DNA from: Juglans regia
Lineage: Eukaryota > Streptophyta > Magnoliopsida > Fagales > Juglandaceae
Length of the DNA: 64,000 bases
Assembly (NCBI RefSeq): GCF_001411555.2
Contig: NC_049907.1
Span: 35,609,866 to 35,673,865 of the forward strand
Direction of reading: 5' to 3'
Shown here: positions 34,717-47,660 of the stretch, one piece after another
Numbering within the stretch: the first letter of the stretch is position 1
Layout: each line of letters starts with the position of its first letter
Notes under the pieces: model-generated
What the model was told of the DNA's origin: nothing
What the model saw: the letters and a program-made list of their open reading frames with translations, nothing else
The model's database searches: none
Position numbers and translations under genes: made by a program

Positions 34717-36260
34717 CCTGTCTCATTTTCATGGCTGTGTGAACTCTACCTTTATTTTTTTGTTTTCTTTGTTGGTTGTTGAAATCATGAGATTGTGTGC
34801 ATTCATTTTATCCAAAAGTTGTATACAAATTTATTTTAGTGAAATTTCATAAAAAAGTTGTCATAAAAATAAATAAATAAATAACATTAGAGAAGATGGA
34901 GGTCAAACGCCAACGTCTGTGTTCTTTTTTACCTTGTTCATGGAGAAATTCCAGTAGAAGCTAGTATGGTGGCTTGAGACAAACACTTGTTTTGAGTTGT
35001 AGTGGGAGTGGGATTCAGGCGTGCTGATCTTTCTTTCTTTTGATTATTTTTTATTTCTTTATTTTTACTTTTGAGTATGTTAGAAGTCATCTTCTACTTT
35101 TTGAAAGGAAAGTCGATTTGAAAAACATATAGCATTCATGTGAAAAGCCACATGGTATATATTATTTTCAAATCAGTTTATGGAAAACTGTTTTTGACCT
35201 TTCTTCTTTGGTGCATATATTATTTTTAGAAAACCTTCAAAGGCTACTATTAGCTTTTATCACTTCTGCAAAGCTTGCCTACCACAGTTATATATATTGT
35301 TTATAAAAAAAAAAAAAAAAAAAAGGAAAAGAGCAAGGCTACCACATTCTGAAAGACTGCAAGATATTTTTTAATTGTTTTATAATCAAAACAAAGGTAC
35401 ACCGGCAAGATGCTTTTAATTGTTTTATAGTAAGACAAAATCTGCAGAAGGACACATCGGCAATTTTGGATTTTTTTTATTTTTTTGGGCTTCTGCAAAC
35501 TTGTTATGCTAAAATGTTAATAAATAAAATTTTGTATTGAGCCTCCATATATAATAATGTGTGTATGTATATATATATCCTTGTGTGACAAAGCCGATGA
35601 TTTAATTGGTTATGTTCTTGCGACTAATCATAATAAATTATTGGATATAATAGGAGTTTATTTAAATATATATTTATATATATATAAATGAGGCTCATTG
35701 CTTGTAGATGGTAATTTTACTAAGTTTCATATGAATAATTAATTTATCCTATCGGTAAATATTTATTTGGCTAAACACTTAGGACGATAAAGAAATTTTT
35801 AAATACCTTGTACTTGGTGACTTAGTTATATCATTTCAATAACTAGTCATCTTAAGTCGTTGTATTTAATTATTTGGCTTTATCATGCGAAATGATCCAT
35901 TGCGTATTACGGACCCTAGCATAAATTTGAGATGAGATTCATGTTTAGGTATCCATTGTGTATTATAGACCCTAAAATAAATTTGAGATGAGATTCGTAT
36001 TTAGGTGTCCATTATGTATTACGAACCCTAGCATAAATTTGAAATGAAATTCATATTTGAGTGTCCATTATGTACTAGGACACTAGCATAAATTTGACAT
36101 ACAAATTTAATACTTTGAGGAATGAAGATAATTTAGATATGCATTTTCACATGCTTAATTACTTTCCTTTGTGATGTCCTTAGCTTTTGGGAATCCTGGA
36201 TTGTCTCTTCAATTATCATCAAAACATTAATCAAGACTAATAATGAGGATTGACATGAGT
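34717..36260 (+). other. Copia untranslated leader, about 1.5 kb
   Basis: No coding frame precedes gag. It contains poly-A/T runs, a TA-rich area near 35560-35680 and a 56-bp tandem repeat. It is long compared with most copia leaders, so sequence insertion or duplication is likely. Confidence 0.5.
35897..36115. repeat. 56-bp tandem repeat, four copies
   Basis: CCATTGCGTATTAC-type units begin at 35897, 35953, 36009 and 36065, exactly 56 bp apart. Each contains TAGCATAAATTTGA or a near variant. They lie in the leader of the copia element. Units differ at several bases, so the array is not new. Confidence 0.9.
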
Positions 36261-36274
36261 CCCTTACTATTAGT

Positions 36275-39200
36275 TTGGCAATTATGAATTTGGATTTGGC
36301 CTTAAAGACTGAGATCCCCGCCAAGCCTACTAATGAAAGCTCTATGGAGGAGAAAACTCAATATGAACGTTGGGAGTACTCAAATAGGACTTGTCTTATG
36401 ATAATGAGGCACACCATTGACAAGTCTATTAGGCAGAGCATTCACCAAATTGATAATGTCAAATATTTTTTCGACGTTGTTGGGAAGAAGTTCACAAAAT
36501 TTGACAAAGCAGAGAAGGGAACCCTCATGAAGTTGCTTACTGCCACGACTTACGATGATATCAGTGGAGTCCATGAGCATATTATGAAACGTACTCATTT
36601 GTTTAATAAGCTGAGAGAAATGAAAATTGAGTTGACATATAGTTTTCTAGTATGGCAAGTGCTTGAGTCTCTGTCATCTTAGTTTGATGCTCCCAAGACT
36701 ACATGCAACGCTCAAAGAGATGAATGGAGCTTGAGTGAGATGACTGATATAGTCTCTTAAGAGGGTGAAGTGATAAAAAAAAAATGGGAGGTCTTAGGCT
36801 ACATTTGTTATAACTCAAGACTTTAGAAATTTTAAAAAAAAAAATTCCTAAGAGCAAAAACAACAGTAAGCCATATAAGGTGAAAATTGTTAGAAAATCC
36901 ACTCAACAAGTTAGCTTGGGTACTTTTTCTAATCCTATGAAGGAAGTTTTTAAAGGAAAATGTAATTTTTGTGATATGTTTAGACACAAAAGGACAAATT
37001 GCAGGATATTTACAGTTTGGTCAAAGAAGAAAGGTACACATACGACACTAGTATATTTTGAGTCTAATATGATTGATGTTCCCTCTGACACTTGGTGGTT
37101 AGATACTAGTGCAACAATTCACATTACAAATTCTTTTCAAGAATTAAGAAGCATCAGAAAGCCGAGTGATGGAGAGTTGATAGTGAATATGGGTACTGGA
37201 GTAAAAGTTAAAGTTGAATACATTGGAACAATCAGACTTTTTTTTGTCTTTGGGGAGTTTTTAGACCTAAAAGACGCTACTTTTGTACCTTCCATTAGGA
37301 GGAATATTATTTATATCTCTTTTAGACCAATGTGATTACACTTTTGTATTTGCAACCAGAAAGGTTACGATACATTATGACTTTGTTGTGATTGGTTCTG
37401 GTGTTTTGTGTAATGGTTTATATAAAATTGACTTGATTCCCATTTTGACTTATTGTTTTTCTAATACACATATTGTGAATGCTGCAATTGGCTCCAAACG
37501 AAGTAGAGTGAATGAAGCATCTTCCATGATATGGTGCAAACGATTGAGTCACATTTCCAAATCTAGAATAGAACGGTTGGTCAAAGATGGTGTCCTTGTT
37601 AATTTAGATTTTTATGATTTTGACATCTGCATTGATTGTATTAAATGAAAGCTAATTACTAAAGTGATAAGGGAAAAGATTGGTAGAAGAGATAATATTC
37701 TAGATTTGATACACACTAATATATATGGTCCCATCACTCCTCCTGCCTTGGGGAATTATAAGTACTTCATCACCTTTATTGATGATCATTCTCGTTATGG
37801 CCACATTGAGCTCATTCGTGAAAAGTCTGAATCATTGGAAGCCTTTAAAGCTTTTAAGGCTACCGTTGAGTTTAAAAATGACAAATGTATTAAAGCCATA
37901 AGATCTTATAGAGGTGGAAAGTATTATGAAAAATATGACGAAACTGGGTAAATTGCAAGACCATTTGCAAGATTCCTTCAAGCATGTGGGATTGAGGCAC
38001 AATATACCATGCTTGGCACTCCTGAGCAAAATGAGATTGCAGAAATAAGAAATCGTACTTTGATGGATATGACACGATGTATGCTTAGTCATTCGTCTTT
38101 ACCCGAGTTCTTGTGGGGAGAGACTTTAAAAATTGTTGCATACATTTTGAACCAAGTATCGAGCAAGTTAGTCCCTAAAACTTCTTATGAGTTATGGTCA
38201 GGAAAGAAAGCCAATTTGTGTCATTTTCATGTTTGGGGCTGCAGAGCAGAAGTAAGACCTTACAATCCACACCTCGAGAAGCTTGATTTTAAAACCATTA
38301 TTGGGTATTTTATTGGCTATTGTATTAGCTCAAGAGGCTCCAGGTTCTATTGTCCTTCTCGTGCAACTAGAATCATTGAGTCGGATCGAGCTGTTTACTT
38401 TTAGGATGATATTAGTTGTGAGCATTCAATGCCACAAGAGATTGCATTCAATGAAGAGCGTGTCATTGTCCCAGTACCTATTATCTCCCCATCTATAATT
38501 TTATCTTCACCTATAGAGCACCATGTTGCCATTACTCAAGAACCCATGATTAACAATAAACCTACTATCGTTGAAGGGACACCTAATGATGCTCATTTGA
38601 GAAGATCACAGAGGACACATAGACTTTCAATCTCTGATGATTATATGATTTATTTGCAAGAGCATGAGTTTAGTGTTGGAACATTTATTGATCTAGTTTT
38701 TTTTTCAGAAGGCCATTGATAGTCCCTAGTCTTCACATTGGGTAGAGGCTATGTATGATGAGATGAGGTCCATGTGTCAAAATGATGTATGAGATTTGGT
38801 TGAGTTACCAAATGGTTACAAACCAATAGGTTGCAAATGGGTCTTTAAAACCAAACATGATTCTAGTGGCCAAGTAGAGAAGTACAAGACTAGACTCGTT
38901 GCTAAAGGCTTTAGCTAAAGAGAGGGCATTGACTATAATAATACGTTCTCACCAATGTCTACCAAAGACTCATTTCGGATAATCATGGCACTTGTAGCTC
39001 ATTTTGACTTGGAGTTACATCGAATGGATGTCAAAACAATTTTTCTTAATGAGCATTTGTCTGAAGAAATGTATATGAAGCAATCAAATGGCTTTCAGGT
39101 GAACAATAAGGAACATATGGTGTGCAAACTAAAGAAGTCGATTTATGGGCTTAAACAGACATCGAGACAATGATACCTGAAGTTTGATGAAATTATTACC

Positions 39201-40250
39201 TTCTGTGATTTTAAGGAGAATTTTGTTGATCAATGCATATATTCGAGGGTTAGTGAAAGTAAGAATATCTTTCTTATTCTTTATGTTGATGATATATTAC
39301 TTGCCACAAATGACATTGAGCTTTTGTTTGAGACAAAATGCATGTTGTCATCTCATTTTGATATGAAAGATCTTGGTGAGGCCTCTTATGTTTTAGACAT
39401 CCAGATTTTTCGTGAGAAATCTAGAGGCAATATTCGTGGATTATTTCAGAAAACCTATATTGATCGAGTTCTAAGTAGGTTTAATATGCATTTTTGTTCT
39501 CATGGAAAAACACTTATTATAAAAGATGATAAATTTTTTAAATCTCAATGCCCTCAGGATGATAGTGAGAGGACTCAAATGCAAACAGTTCCCTATTTGT
39601 CGGTTGTGGGTAGTTTGATGTATGTTCAAGTATGTACACAGCCTAATATTACTTATATTGTTGGTGTACTTGGAAGATACTTAAGCGATCCTGGTTTGGC
39701 TCACTGAAAATCTGCAAAGAAAGTACTTAGGTATTTGTAAGGCACTAAAGATCTAGTGCTTACATATCGGCGATATGACATTCTTGATGTAGTTGGATAT
39801 TCTGATGCCTATTTTGCAGGTTGTCTAGATGACAGAAGATCCACTTCTGGTTATGTTTTTATGATGATCGGAGGAGCTGTTTCTTGGAAAAGTGTGAAAC
39901 AAATACTTACAGCTTCCTCTACAATGGAGGTAGAGTATGTAACTTGTTATGAGGCTACATGTCATATTATATGATTGCAGAACTTTATCTTGGGGCTAGG
40001 TGTTGTGAACACCATTTTGAGGCTGCTGAAGATATTTTGTGACAATTCTGTAGCAGTTGTTTTCTCTCGAAACACTAGGAGAGCTCTTCTCGCTCTAAGC
40101 ATATCGATATTAAGTATTTGTTTGTTAGAGAGAAAATAGCCGAATCTAATATTTGTGTTGAGCATATTTCCACAGAGCATATGTTAACTGATCCACTAAC
40201 TAAAGGTTTAGCTCCAAAACTGTTTCAAGAGCATGTAACTCATATGGGGT
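36275..40250 (+). pseudogene. Copia gag-pol polyprotein remnants
   Basis: Gag block 36275-36682 (UBN2-like, KTQYERWEYSNRTCLMIM, then KLLTATTYDDISGVHEHI). Zinc knuckle CNFCDMFRHKRTNC (about 36961-37002, CX2CX4HX4C). Protease-like WWLDTSATIHITN (37096). Pre-integrase/integrase in 37499-37951 and 38009-38404, with DLIHTNIYGPITP and FIDDHSRYGHIELI. RT (38800-39366) includes KWVFKTKHDSSGQ, DLELHRMDVKTIFL and LYVDDILLAT. RNase H (39756-39974) has SDAYFAGCLDDRRSTSGYVF. In-frame stops at many points prevent a full protein. Confidence 0.9.
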
Positions 40251-40610
40251 TGTTAGAGTCTTCTATTCTATTAAATTAGTGGGTGATGTATCTTTGTATT
40301 TATTGTGAGCACTTGGTTCACAATTTCATTATGCATATATTTTGTGTTAATTATGAGGTTTTTTGTGTTTGAAAGTGAGACACTATAAAATAGTCTCATT
40401 GGGCTTTTTTTGAGAATCTAGCAATTACTTTTGTGTTGATATGTGTGTTGTACTTACATATTATTTGTCTGGATATCGTGATTGTAGGTACTTGTTTTGT
40501 GTTGTGCATCCTATCAGTGTACTCATAACTTGTTGCTTGCAAATGCATTTGATCCAGATTGTGTTCTTTGAATGCAAGTTCCTATTCAATTTATGCGTGG
40601 ATGACTTTGA

Positions 40611-40945
40611 TGTCCAATGAGAGTTTATTATATTTTTTTATATGTGGACTAGCATAGTCATAATGTGAGCCCATAATGGACTGGGCTATTTAGTGAGCAC
40701 TTGAGATAGTCCTTACTCTCATCTCATATATATATAAATGGAGTTGGCCCATTAGACTCCATGAGAGCCATTTTTGTGCTAAGAGAGAAGAGAGTAAAAG
40801 TCTCCTCAATACACAAACACCATATTTTTTTGAGATAAACGAAGGTAATGGCAAGCTCATCTGTTAATCATGGAGGATGTATATTTTCTTCTATTCATGA
40901 GTTTAAGATAATAAACAGACATGGTCTTATTTATATGTTTCATCA
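40611..40945 (+). repeat. Copia 3' LTR
   Basis: Second copy of the LTR described at 34366-34700, ending TTCATCA. The upstream polypurine tract is not clear. Confidence 0.85.
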
Positions 40946-41872
40946 CACTCTTCATATCTCAAACCATCAACAATCCATAACCTCTCCCCCATCTCAAACC
41001 ACGATGTAACACCTCAAAGGCATCAACGACATGAAAACCAAACACCCACATAAACATGAACCATAAACAAGAATCAAGATAGAAATATCTGTACGAGAGA
41101 AGAAAGAGAGATTACATGCATCATGCATGTGGTGCCACCTGATGAGGAGAGCTTAAGATGGCAACACATATGGTTGAAACTCGGAGAGGAAAATACCTTG
41201 GCTCTATTTTGCATCTAAATTTAAAAAATAAAAAATTAAAAACTGAAATGGGATGGAAATAAAAAGGAAGCTTAATTTATGTGTATATTAAGTAAAAGAA
41301 ATAAATCTATTTGGTTAGTACAATGGTTTGTCAATTTATTTGAATTATGATTTCTAATTATAGTCATTTTATTTTTAAACTAGCGTGTATAAAATACTGT
41401 CTACGTCAATTTTGATTTTAAAAATTTAAATTTTAAAATTTATCTTACAAGTCAAATTATGTTATATAAGTATTTTATTAGTTGTATTTTGTATACCGAC
41501 TTGAGAATAGATATTTTCTTATTAATATATTTTTAACGACCTTTTATTCAAATGTTTGATATACAAAAAACGACCTAAAATTATTTTAATAAATATGTAT
41601 AAATAAGAATAGAAAAGATAAAGAGGAAAGAGTAGTAAAGTTAAAAAGAAAAAGAAAAAGAAAAAAAGATGAAAGAATAGTAGTATGATAAAAATTAAAA
41701 TTAACCATTTGGTAACCAAAATACTGAAAAAGAAATAGAGCAGGAAGGCTGTCAAAGCCCTGCATGAACAGGCGATCTACAGCATGCTCTAGCTCCGTCG
41801 ATTCGTCCACAGAAGTAGCAAATCCAAAACACATACGCACTGAGAAATTCGAGAAGCCGATCGGAATCGATC
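40946..41872 (+). promoter_or_regulatory. Upstream region of MO25-like gene
   Basis: Mostly AT-rich. About 41380-41500 contains a small A/T palindromic block (AAATTTAAATTTTAAAATTT) that also occurs in MITE-like stretches at 22190 and 25845. About 41730-41872 is more GC-rich and is probably the 5' UTR. No TATA box is called. Confidence 0.35.
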
Positions 41873-44800
41873 ATGTCTTTCTCCTTCTTCAAGCCGTCGC
41901 GGCCTAGATCCCCACAGGAGGTCGCCAAAGCCATCAAGGACAGCCTCACGGCCCTCGACACCAAAACCGTCGTCGAAGTTAAAGCCCTCGAAAAGGTCTC
42001 CCTCTCTATCTCTCACCCAAAATTGCCATTATTACATTCCATAATAATTCGTGCTCCTAATGCCAATTATGCGATTTATTCAACACATATCGGCAAAATA
42101 CCGCTATGGTGATGGAATTTACTTTCCTTTCGGGGTTGTTGTTTGGATCAGTTTGTACGAAAAAGGCATTTTTTGTCTCTATCTGCTGCGTAAACGATAC
42201 ATAAAAGGCGAAAAAATTGGTTTATATTCCTATAAAGCAAATATTGTCTAACGAGGAAGATTGAATTGTTCACAATGCACACCTGTTGCTTCTTGCATAT
42301 TGACTTGCATACGAGTCGAGTCCCAGTAATTTTTTTTTTTTGGGATTATGATGCTTGTTTTATTTTGCATTCAAGGCACTGGAAGAAGTCGAAAAGAATT
42401 TCGGAATTATGAGGTGTATGCTTTGCGGAGAAGGGGATACCGAACCCAACGCGGATCAGGTTACACAGTTGGTGCAAGAAATATGTAAGGAGGACATTAT
42501 TGCTCTTTTGGTTCACAAGTTAATGATACTAGGATGGGAAGTAAGTGTTTTCTTCTTCCTCTTCTTCTTTTCCCCACTGTAATATTAAACATTTTGACAT
42601 GTGGCTTCACTGATTTCTCACGTTGATGTAGTGTTTTCAACACAGGCAAGAAAGGATTTAGTTTACTGCTGGTCCGTACTGTTGAAACAGAAGGTTGGCT
42701 CCGCGTATTGTTGCGTGGAATACATTGAAAACCATATGGAGCTACTAGACTTTATTGTCGTGTGGTAAGGTTATTCAATCCTTTTCCTGAATTTTTTATT
42801 GATCTTTTTATTTGTCATATTAATTTTCTGTGCTTCATGCACATTGGATATACATACATTGCCAATAAAGAGAAAAAGCAAATTGAGTTTCCACTATTTC
42901 ATTGAGTGGCCGTGGTAATTTCATAATTTCTAAGTCCGTCTGACTATAGTCAACTAGAATAATGTTATTTAGAAAACCTTGTTGCTAATTCTTGCGTTGT
43001 CTACTTACCACTACATGTATATTCCTTCAATTTACTTACCATCCAGTGCACTTACCATGTGGTGCTGTGTACCTACCTTTCAGTGCTGTATTATTACTGA
43101 TATTAAGTGGATATTTTTGTATATAACATGTTATTATAATTTCTACCAGTTATGATAACAAGGAAATTGCTTTGACTTGTGGAAATATGTTGAGGGAATG
43201 CATCAAATTCTCAACACTTGCAAAGTAAGGCATTCAAACTTTTCTTATATGTTTCCATTACCATCATTACATTATGATCACCACCATCACCGTCATTATG
43301 TTTGATGCTTTATTTTGATTATGGTCTTTTGAGGCATATATATTGGGAGATTTGTGAGATGATGAGGCTCAATTCCTAGTGCATGTGTAAAAATGCTAGC
43401 TATAAAAAGCTTGAACTTTGTTTTGATGATGATAAGTTTTGTTAACGACTCTCGTTAGGATTTATGATCTGTACATCATTGTTTAGATAGGCTAAAATCT
43501 ACTCGCATACAATTTGTCTTGTGGAATTATTGAATACTTTTTTTTTTTTTTTATGTTTGGGAACCTCTCCAAGGCAGGGCCCTTCGGACCCACCCCTGCA
43601 GAGTAAACCCCGGTCCCATGCACCGCACTCTCGGAATTTTCCTTACACGGAACTGGTTAAATCGTTGGCTTTTCACCAGGGGTGTGGCCCTAAATGATTG
43701 TTTGCACCCATGAGGTGTTGAACCTTGGACCTTGAAGGGAATGATACCCAAGACCAAGGCCTTCACCACAATACTTTAACTGCAATTTTTATATCAAATG
43801 TGAGCGTGTTGTCATCACAAAACTTTGCTTAGATTTAACTATGACAAAGCCTGAGCCTTTTGCCTAAAATTTAAAGATTACCCTAAACTTGGGAGTGTAG
43901 TTTACGTACTTCTTAACATAGTTAACAGGTACCAGAAATGGAAAGTGATAAGCTTTTTCCCACCACTTCTTATTGAGGACCGATGTTTTCTGAATCCATT
44001 TTATGATATCTACCATAAATTTTCAACCTTTCCCTTCTTGTAGAGCCTTTAGCTCACCAGGTATATTTAAGTCTTTGTTATATGTGTTCAAGCTTTTATA
44101 GACAAATACAACTTTCATCACCTTTCTCAGTGGCCTTTTCAAATTCAATGAATATTAAACATATGGATCCTGGACCTGCAAAATGTAATGGGTTTAGTTT
44201 TCTAGAGGAGCATTCAAGTATATGGTAGTTTGACCACTAACCTTTATATTCAAGCGGTACCTTCTCTTTTATAAGGAGGAGGTCTAGCATTGAACCCATT
44301 ATTTCTGAGACTTATAAGGTTCAAGATTCTTCTATTTTATTTTTGAGAAGAATGAAAAAAAAAAAAAAAGATTTGGTTGTTCCAGTATGTAGTGGAATGA
44401 GCAAAGTGGCATAGCTTCAGAAGTTGAGGATTTCTCATTCGTGTTAAAATTTTGTTATGCAGTTATTTGAAATTTTGAAAGTTAATTGTGTTGTAATGGC
44501 TTTGTTAAGTAAAAAGGGGTTTTGTGGTCGTTGCTTTTGTTGGGTAATGTTGGTTTTGAGGCTGTCTTAATTTGTGCAAGTGAGTTTCATTTTTGTTTAC
44601 ACATTTACATTTGGTATTGATTTTTCAGATACATATTGGAGTCTGCAAGCTTCGAGCTGTTCTTCAAATTTGTGGAGTTGCCTAATTTTGATGTTGCTTC
44701 TGATGCATTTTCTACCTTTAAGGTCAGATTATGAATGTTTAAGTTTGTATATTCTTTTGTGTTTACCCATTGAATGTCTTAGTCCTGTTCTTTGCTAGTC

Positions 44801-46754
44801 CATTATATTTCCCTAAAGAAAGTTTTTGCAGGATCTGCTTACTAAACATGGAACCGTGGTCTGTGAATATTTGACTGCTCATTATGATGAGGTTTGCTTG
44901 CTCCAAATCTTTCTTCCTCATTATGAACAAATCTAGGCAGTGGCATATATTGCTTGGAACTCCTAATGTGTTCTTTTAATAAGTATTTTATCCCTAGGCT
45001 ATCTGCTTGACCATGAAGCTTTTTGGAGGATAATCTAAATTTTCTTAATTCATTGTTTTGGAGACAATCAAGTGCATCTACCCTGATATTGTGCACCTGC
45101 ATGGCGTAGGCAGTGAACATAGCTTTGTTCAAAACTTATTCTCGCATATTTACATTTATTATTCGGCTTATCTATAGGAGATTCTCTTTGCAGTTCTTTG
45201 ATTCATACGAGAAACTCTTGACATCCACTAATTATGTGACAAGGAGGCAATCTTTGAAGGTAGTTCTCATCATAGTTTTCCAGTTGTGTTCTCTGCTATT
45301 CTCTTGACCCATAGATGTGTTAAGAATAGACTGCTCATGAATTTTAGCTTCTCTCGGATTTTCTTTTGGAGCCTCCAAATTCCAATATAATGAAGCGCTA
45401 CATTTTAGAAGTTCGGCACTTGAAAGTAATGATGACATTACTAAAGGTATAGTACTTTTATCACATCCTTTGTCCTCTGTTTCTTTTGGTATTATTTGTT
45501 TAAATGCCCATTCATGACCAATGGGCAATGCTGTAAATTCTTGTACGGATGCTTCAGAGTTCAGTTGCTGAGAATAGAATTTCAGTTTTATGCAAATAAA
45601 CAGTATTCACATCATTTTCATGTTCTTTTGCCTCTTTTGCTCAGCTTGCCTTGTCTCATATTTCTAGTTTACATGCATACAGTTTAATTGCTGTTGCTGT
45701 TTATACTGATATTCATATCGACATCAAGACATGCACTTTCTGCTGTTTATGGCAAGATATGAGATCTTATCAATTATCCAATTCCATCCTTAAATTTGTC
45801 CTCACGATACAAATTAAAGTATCAACTACCTTAGCGTGGATGGGTTGTAGGTGCTCAGTAAAATTTCTGTTTTATAGGAAACTAAATTAATAGCTTTATC
45901 TTGAATATGAACTTTAGATGTATCACATCCACCGAAACCTTTCAAGCATTGTTTTTCCCCTTTATTTGCCCAGTCTGATTACATTGTCCTATTCTGCCTC
46001 CTGGGTTGATTCGAACTTTGAGTTGATAGGGTTAAATCTTTGTAAATTGACAGGAAGCCCAATCTATAATAAAATAGCTTTCCAAGTTCTGTATCCTGAA
46101 AATTACTGAAAAATACATGTATGTAACTGTTTCTTCTCATTGCTTTGAATTTTTTAATTGTCTGAACAGGATTCAAGCAAAAATATCCAGATATCTGCTT
46201 TCCACATTTTCAAGGTGCTTAAATTTGTTTCCTTTCTTGTATTGTATCTGTAGTTGCTAATTTGCTGCTGCTTTTCTTTCACGTTCTTTCTGGTGCACTT
46301 AGAAAGTATCACTGGTGTCCTGTAAATGTCCACTTCTTTGACAACATATATATTTGGCCATTTGTTCAGAATTAGGTTATTCTACTTTGCGTTACCATCC
46401 ATGCTTCTCATTTATTTGTTTGTTTTCTAGGTTTTTGTTGCTAATCCTAACAAGCCAGGGGAAATAAAGGTTATTCTAGCAAAAAACCACAAGAAACTGC
46501 TGGAATTGCTTCACAATCTTTCTGCTGGCAAAGGTTATTATATCATTTTAGCAGTGTATCTTCTAGACAGCAGCAGCACATTGACTACTTAAAAAGGGGG
46601 CTCGAAATGGTCTTTTAAAATAGTCTGCATGAAACCTTCCTTTTCTGTTGTGGCTGCCACCGCTAACTTATCAATCTTTGCAGGTGCCGAAGATGAGCAA
46701 TTTGAAGAGGAAAAGGAACTGATCATTAAGGAAATTGGCAGAGTATCTCGCTAG
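41873..46754 (+). CDS. MO25: MO25-like protein (Mo25/CAB39 family)
   Basis: Eleven exons: 41873-41995, 42376-42540, 42646-42764, 43150-43224, 44629-44722, 44832-44891, 45194-45259, 45348-45446, 46170-46214, 46431-46533, 46684-46754. They total 1020 nt, 339 residues, the normal MO25 length. Family knowledge: MO25 is a helical-repeat scaffold that activates germinal-centre and LKB1-type kinases; plant homologues act with SIK/MAP4K kinases. It begins MSFSFFKPSRPRSPQEVAKAI and has the conserved CVEYIENHMELLDFIVVCYD segment across exons 3-4, FFDSYEKLLTSTNYVTRRQSLKLLSDFLL across exons 7-8, FHIFKVFVANPNKP across exons 9-10, and an EEEKELIIKEI end. Exon phases are consistent throughout. Intron 4 carries a SINE. 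Confidence is high. Confidence 0.93.
43538..43772 (-). mobile_element. tRNA-derived SINE in MO25 intron 4
   Basis: On the - strand it starts near GTATTGTGGTGAAGGCCTTG, has a B-box-like GGTTCAACACC and a GC-rich body (GGGACCGGGGTTTACTCTGC). It ends in an A-run (T-run 43538-43552 on the + strand). It is antisense to MO25. A target duplication was not located. Confidence 0.75.
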
Positions 46755-47660
46755 CCAGTTCTTGAATGCTAGTTCATGTCTCCTAGTTTGTCGCTTTTCC
46801 TTCTGGTCTGATAATCCTATTCTTGAGGCGTAATGTCCATTCTTGTGTATTAATGGATCTTACAAACACTGTTTGATTTTGACCAAGAAGTAAGTAGATA
46901 GATACCTACAAACTAATGGAAGAACAGAATATGTGAGAGCTCTGTATGTTCATCTTGTTGATTCAAAATGCATTACTTTCTTAATATAGTCTGCTAGAAA
47001 AGCCCATGTTGGGGATTCACAGTGATCGATTTTTAACTGGAAATATATTGCTATGGCATTTAATGCATGCCCTTCACCCACCCCCGATTCTTTCATGCTT
47101 ATCTCGTCTGAAAGCTCGTGCCCATATGAACTTGCCTCGTTGACGGGGCATTCTACAGCCACAGCCATCGACTATCAAAATATGAGGGTTTGGGAGGGGA
47201 AGCTTTCGAGTCTAGAATGTGCCAGGAAGTGCTGGCAGAGATGGACACTAATCAATCAATCATCAAAGACAAACACTTTATTTTATGGATAAAGCTGACT
47301 TTTTGCATGGCAATAACAGATGGCACTTGAAAAAGGGTAGCCAAAACCCGATCTCATAGGGCATGCCGTTCTACAATGTAGTGGCTTTCTTCTTGAGCCA
47401 ATTAAAACAAGCAAAATAAACAAGCGTAGTATGGCAACCAGAGTGGAAAACAATCCACATAAGATATATTTACCATACATGATCAAAGCAAATGAAATAC
47501 TACAGTCAGCACGTTATACATCTCACTCAGTAGTTAAATAGTCTTGGGAAGCATATGTTATCCACAACTATATCTTCAGTCTTGGATGATGATATGTAAA
47601 CCACCAATAGAGTGATCAGCCAAGCCCCAGGCCGGCAAAGTATACGTCTACCCGACACAA
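46755..47660. other. Convergent 3' intergenic region (MO25 / LFG)
   Basis: Holds the 3' UTRs of both genes. There is no long open frame of recognised type. The gap between stop codons is about 900 bp. Confidence 0.6.

Larger units (their letters stand above)
34366..40945 (+). mobile_element. Ty1-copia LTR retrotransposon, degraded
   Basis: LTRs at 34366-34700 and 40611-40945, PBS at 34703-34716, then a polyprotein in copia order (gag, protease, integrase, RT, RNase H) broken by stop codons. No matching 5-bp target duplication is seen (TTTAG against CACTC), so the element may be rearranged or its 5' LTR boundary eroded. It lies 32 bp downstream of the LINE target duplication. Confidence 0.9.

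Noticed and set aside
35897..36115. Evenly spaced repeats considered as a CRISPR array
   Set aside because: The units are contiguous and similar over the full 56 bp with no unique spacers, in a plant retroelement leader.
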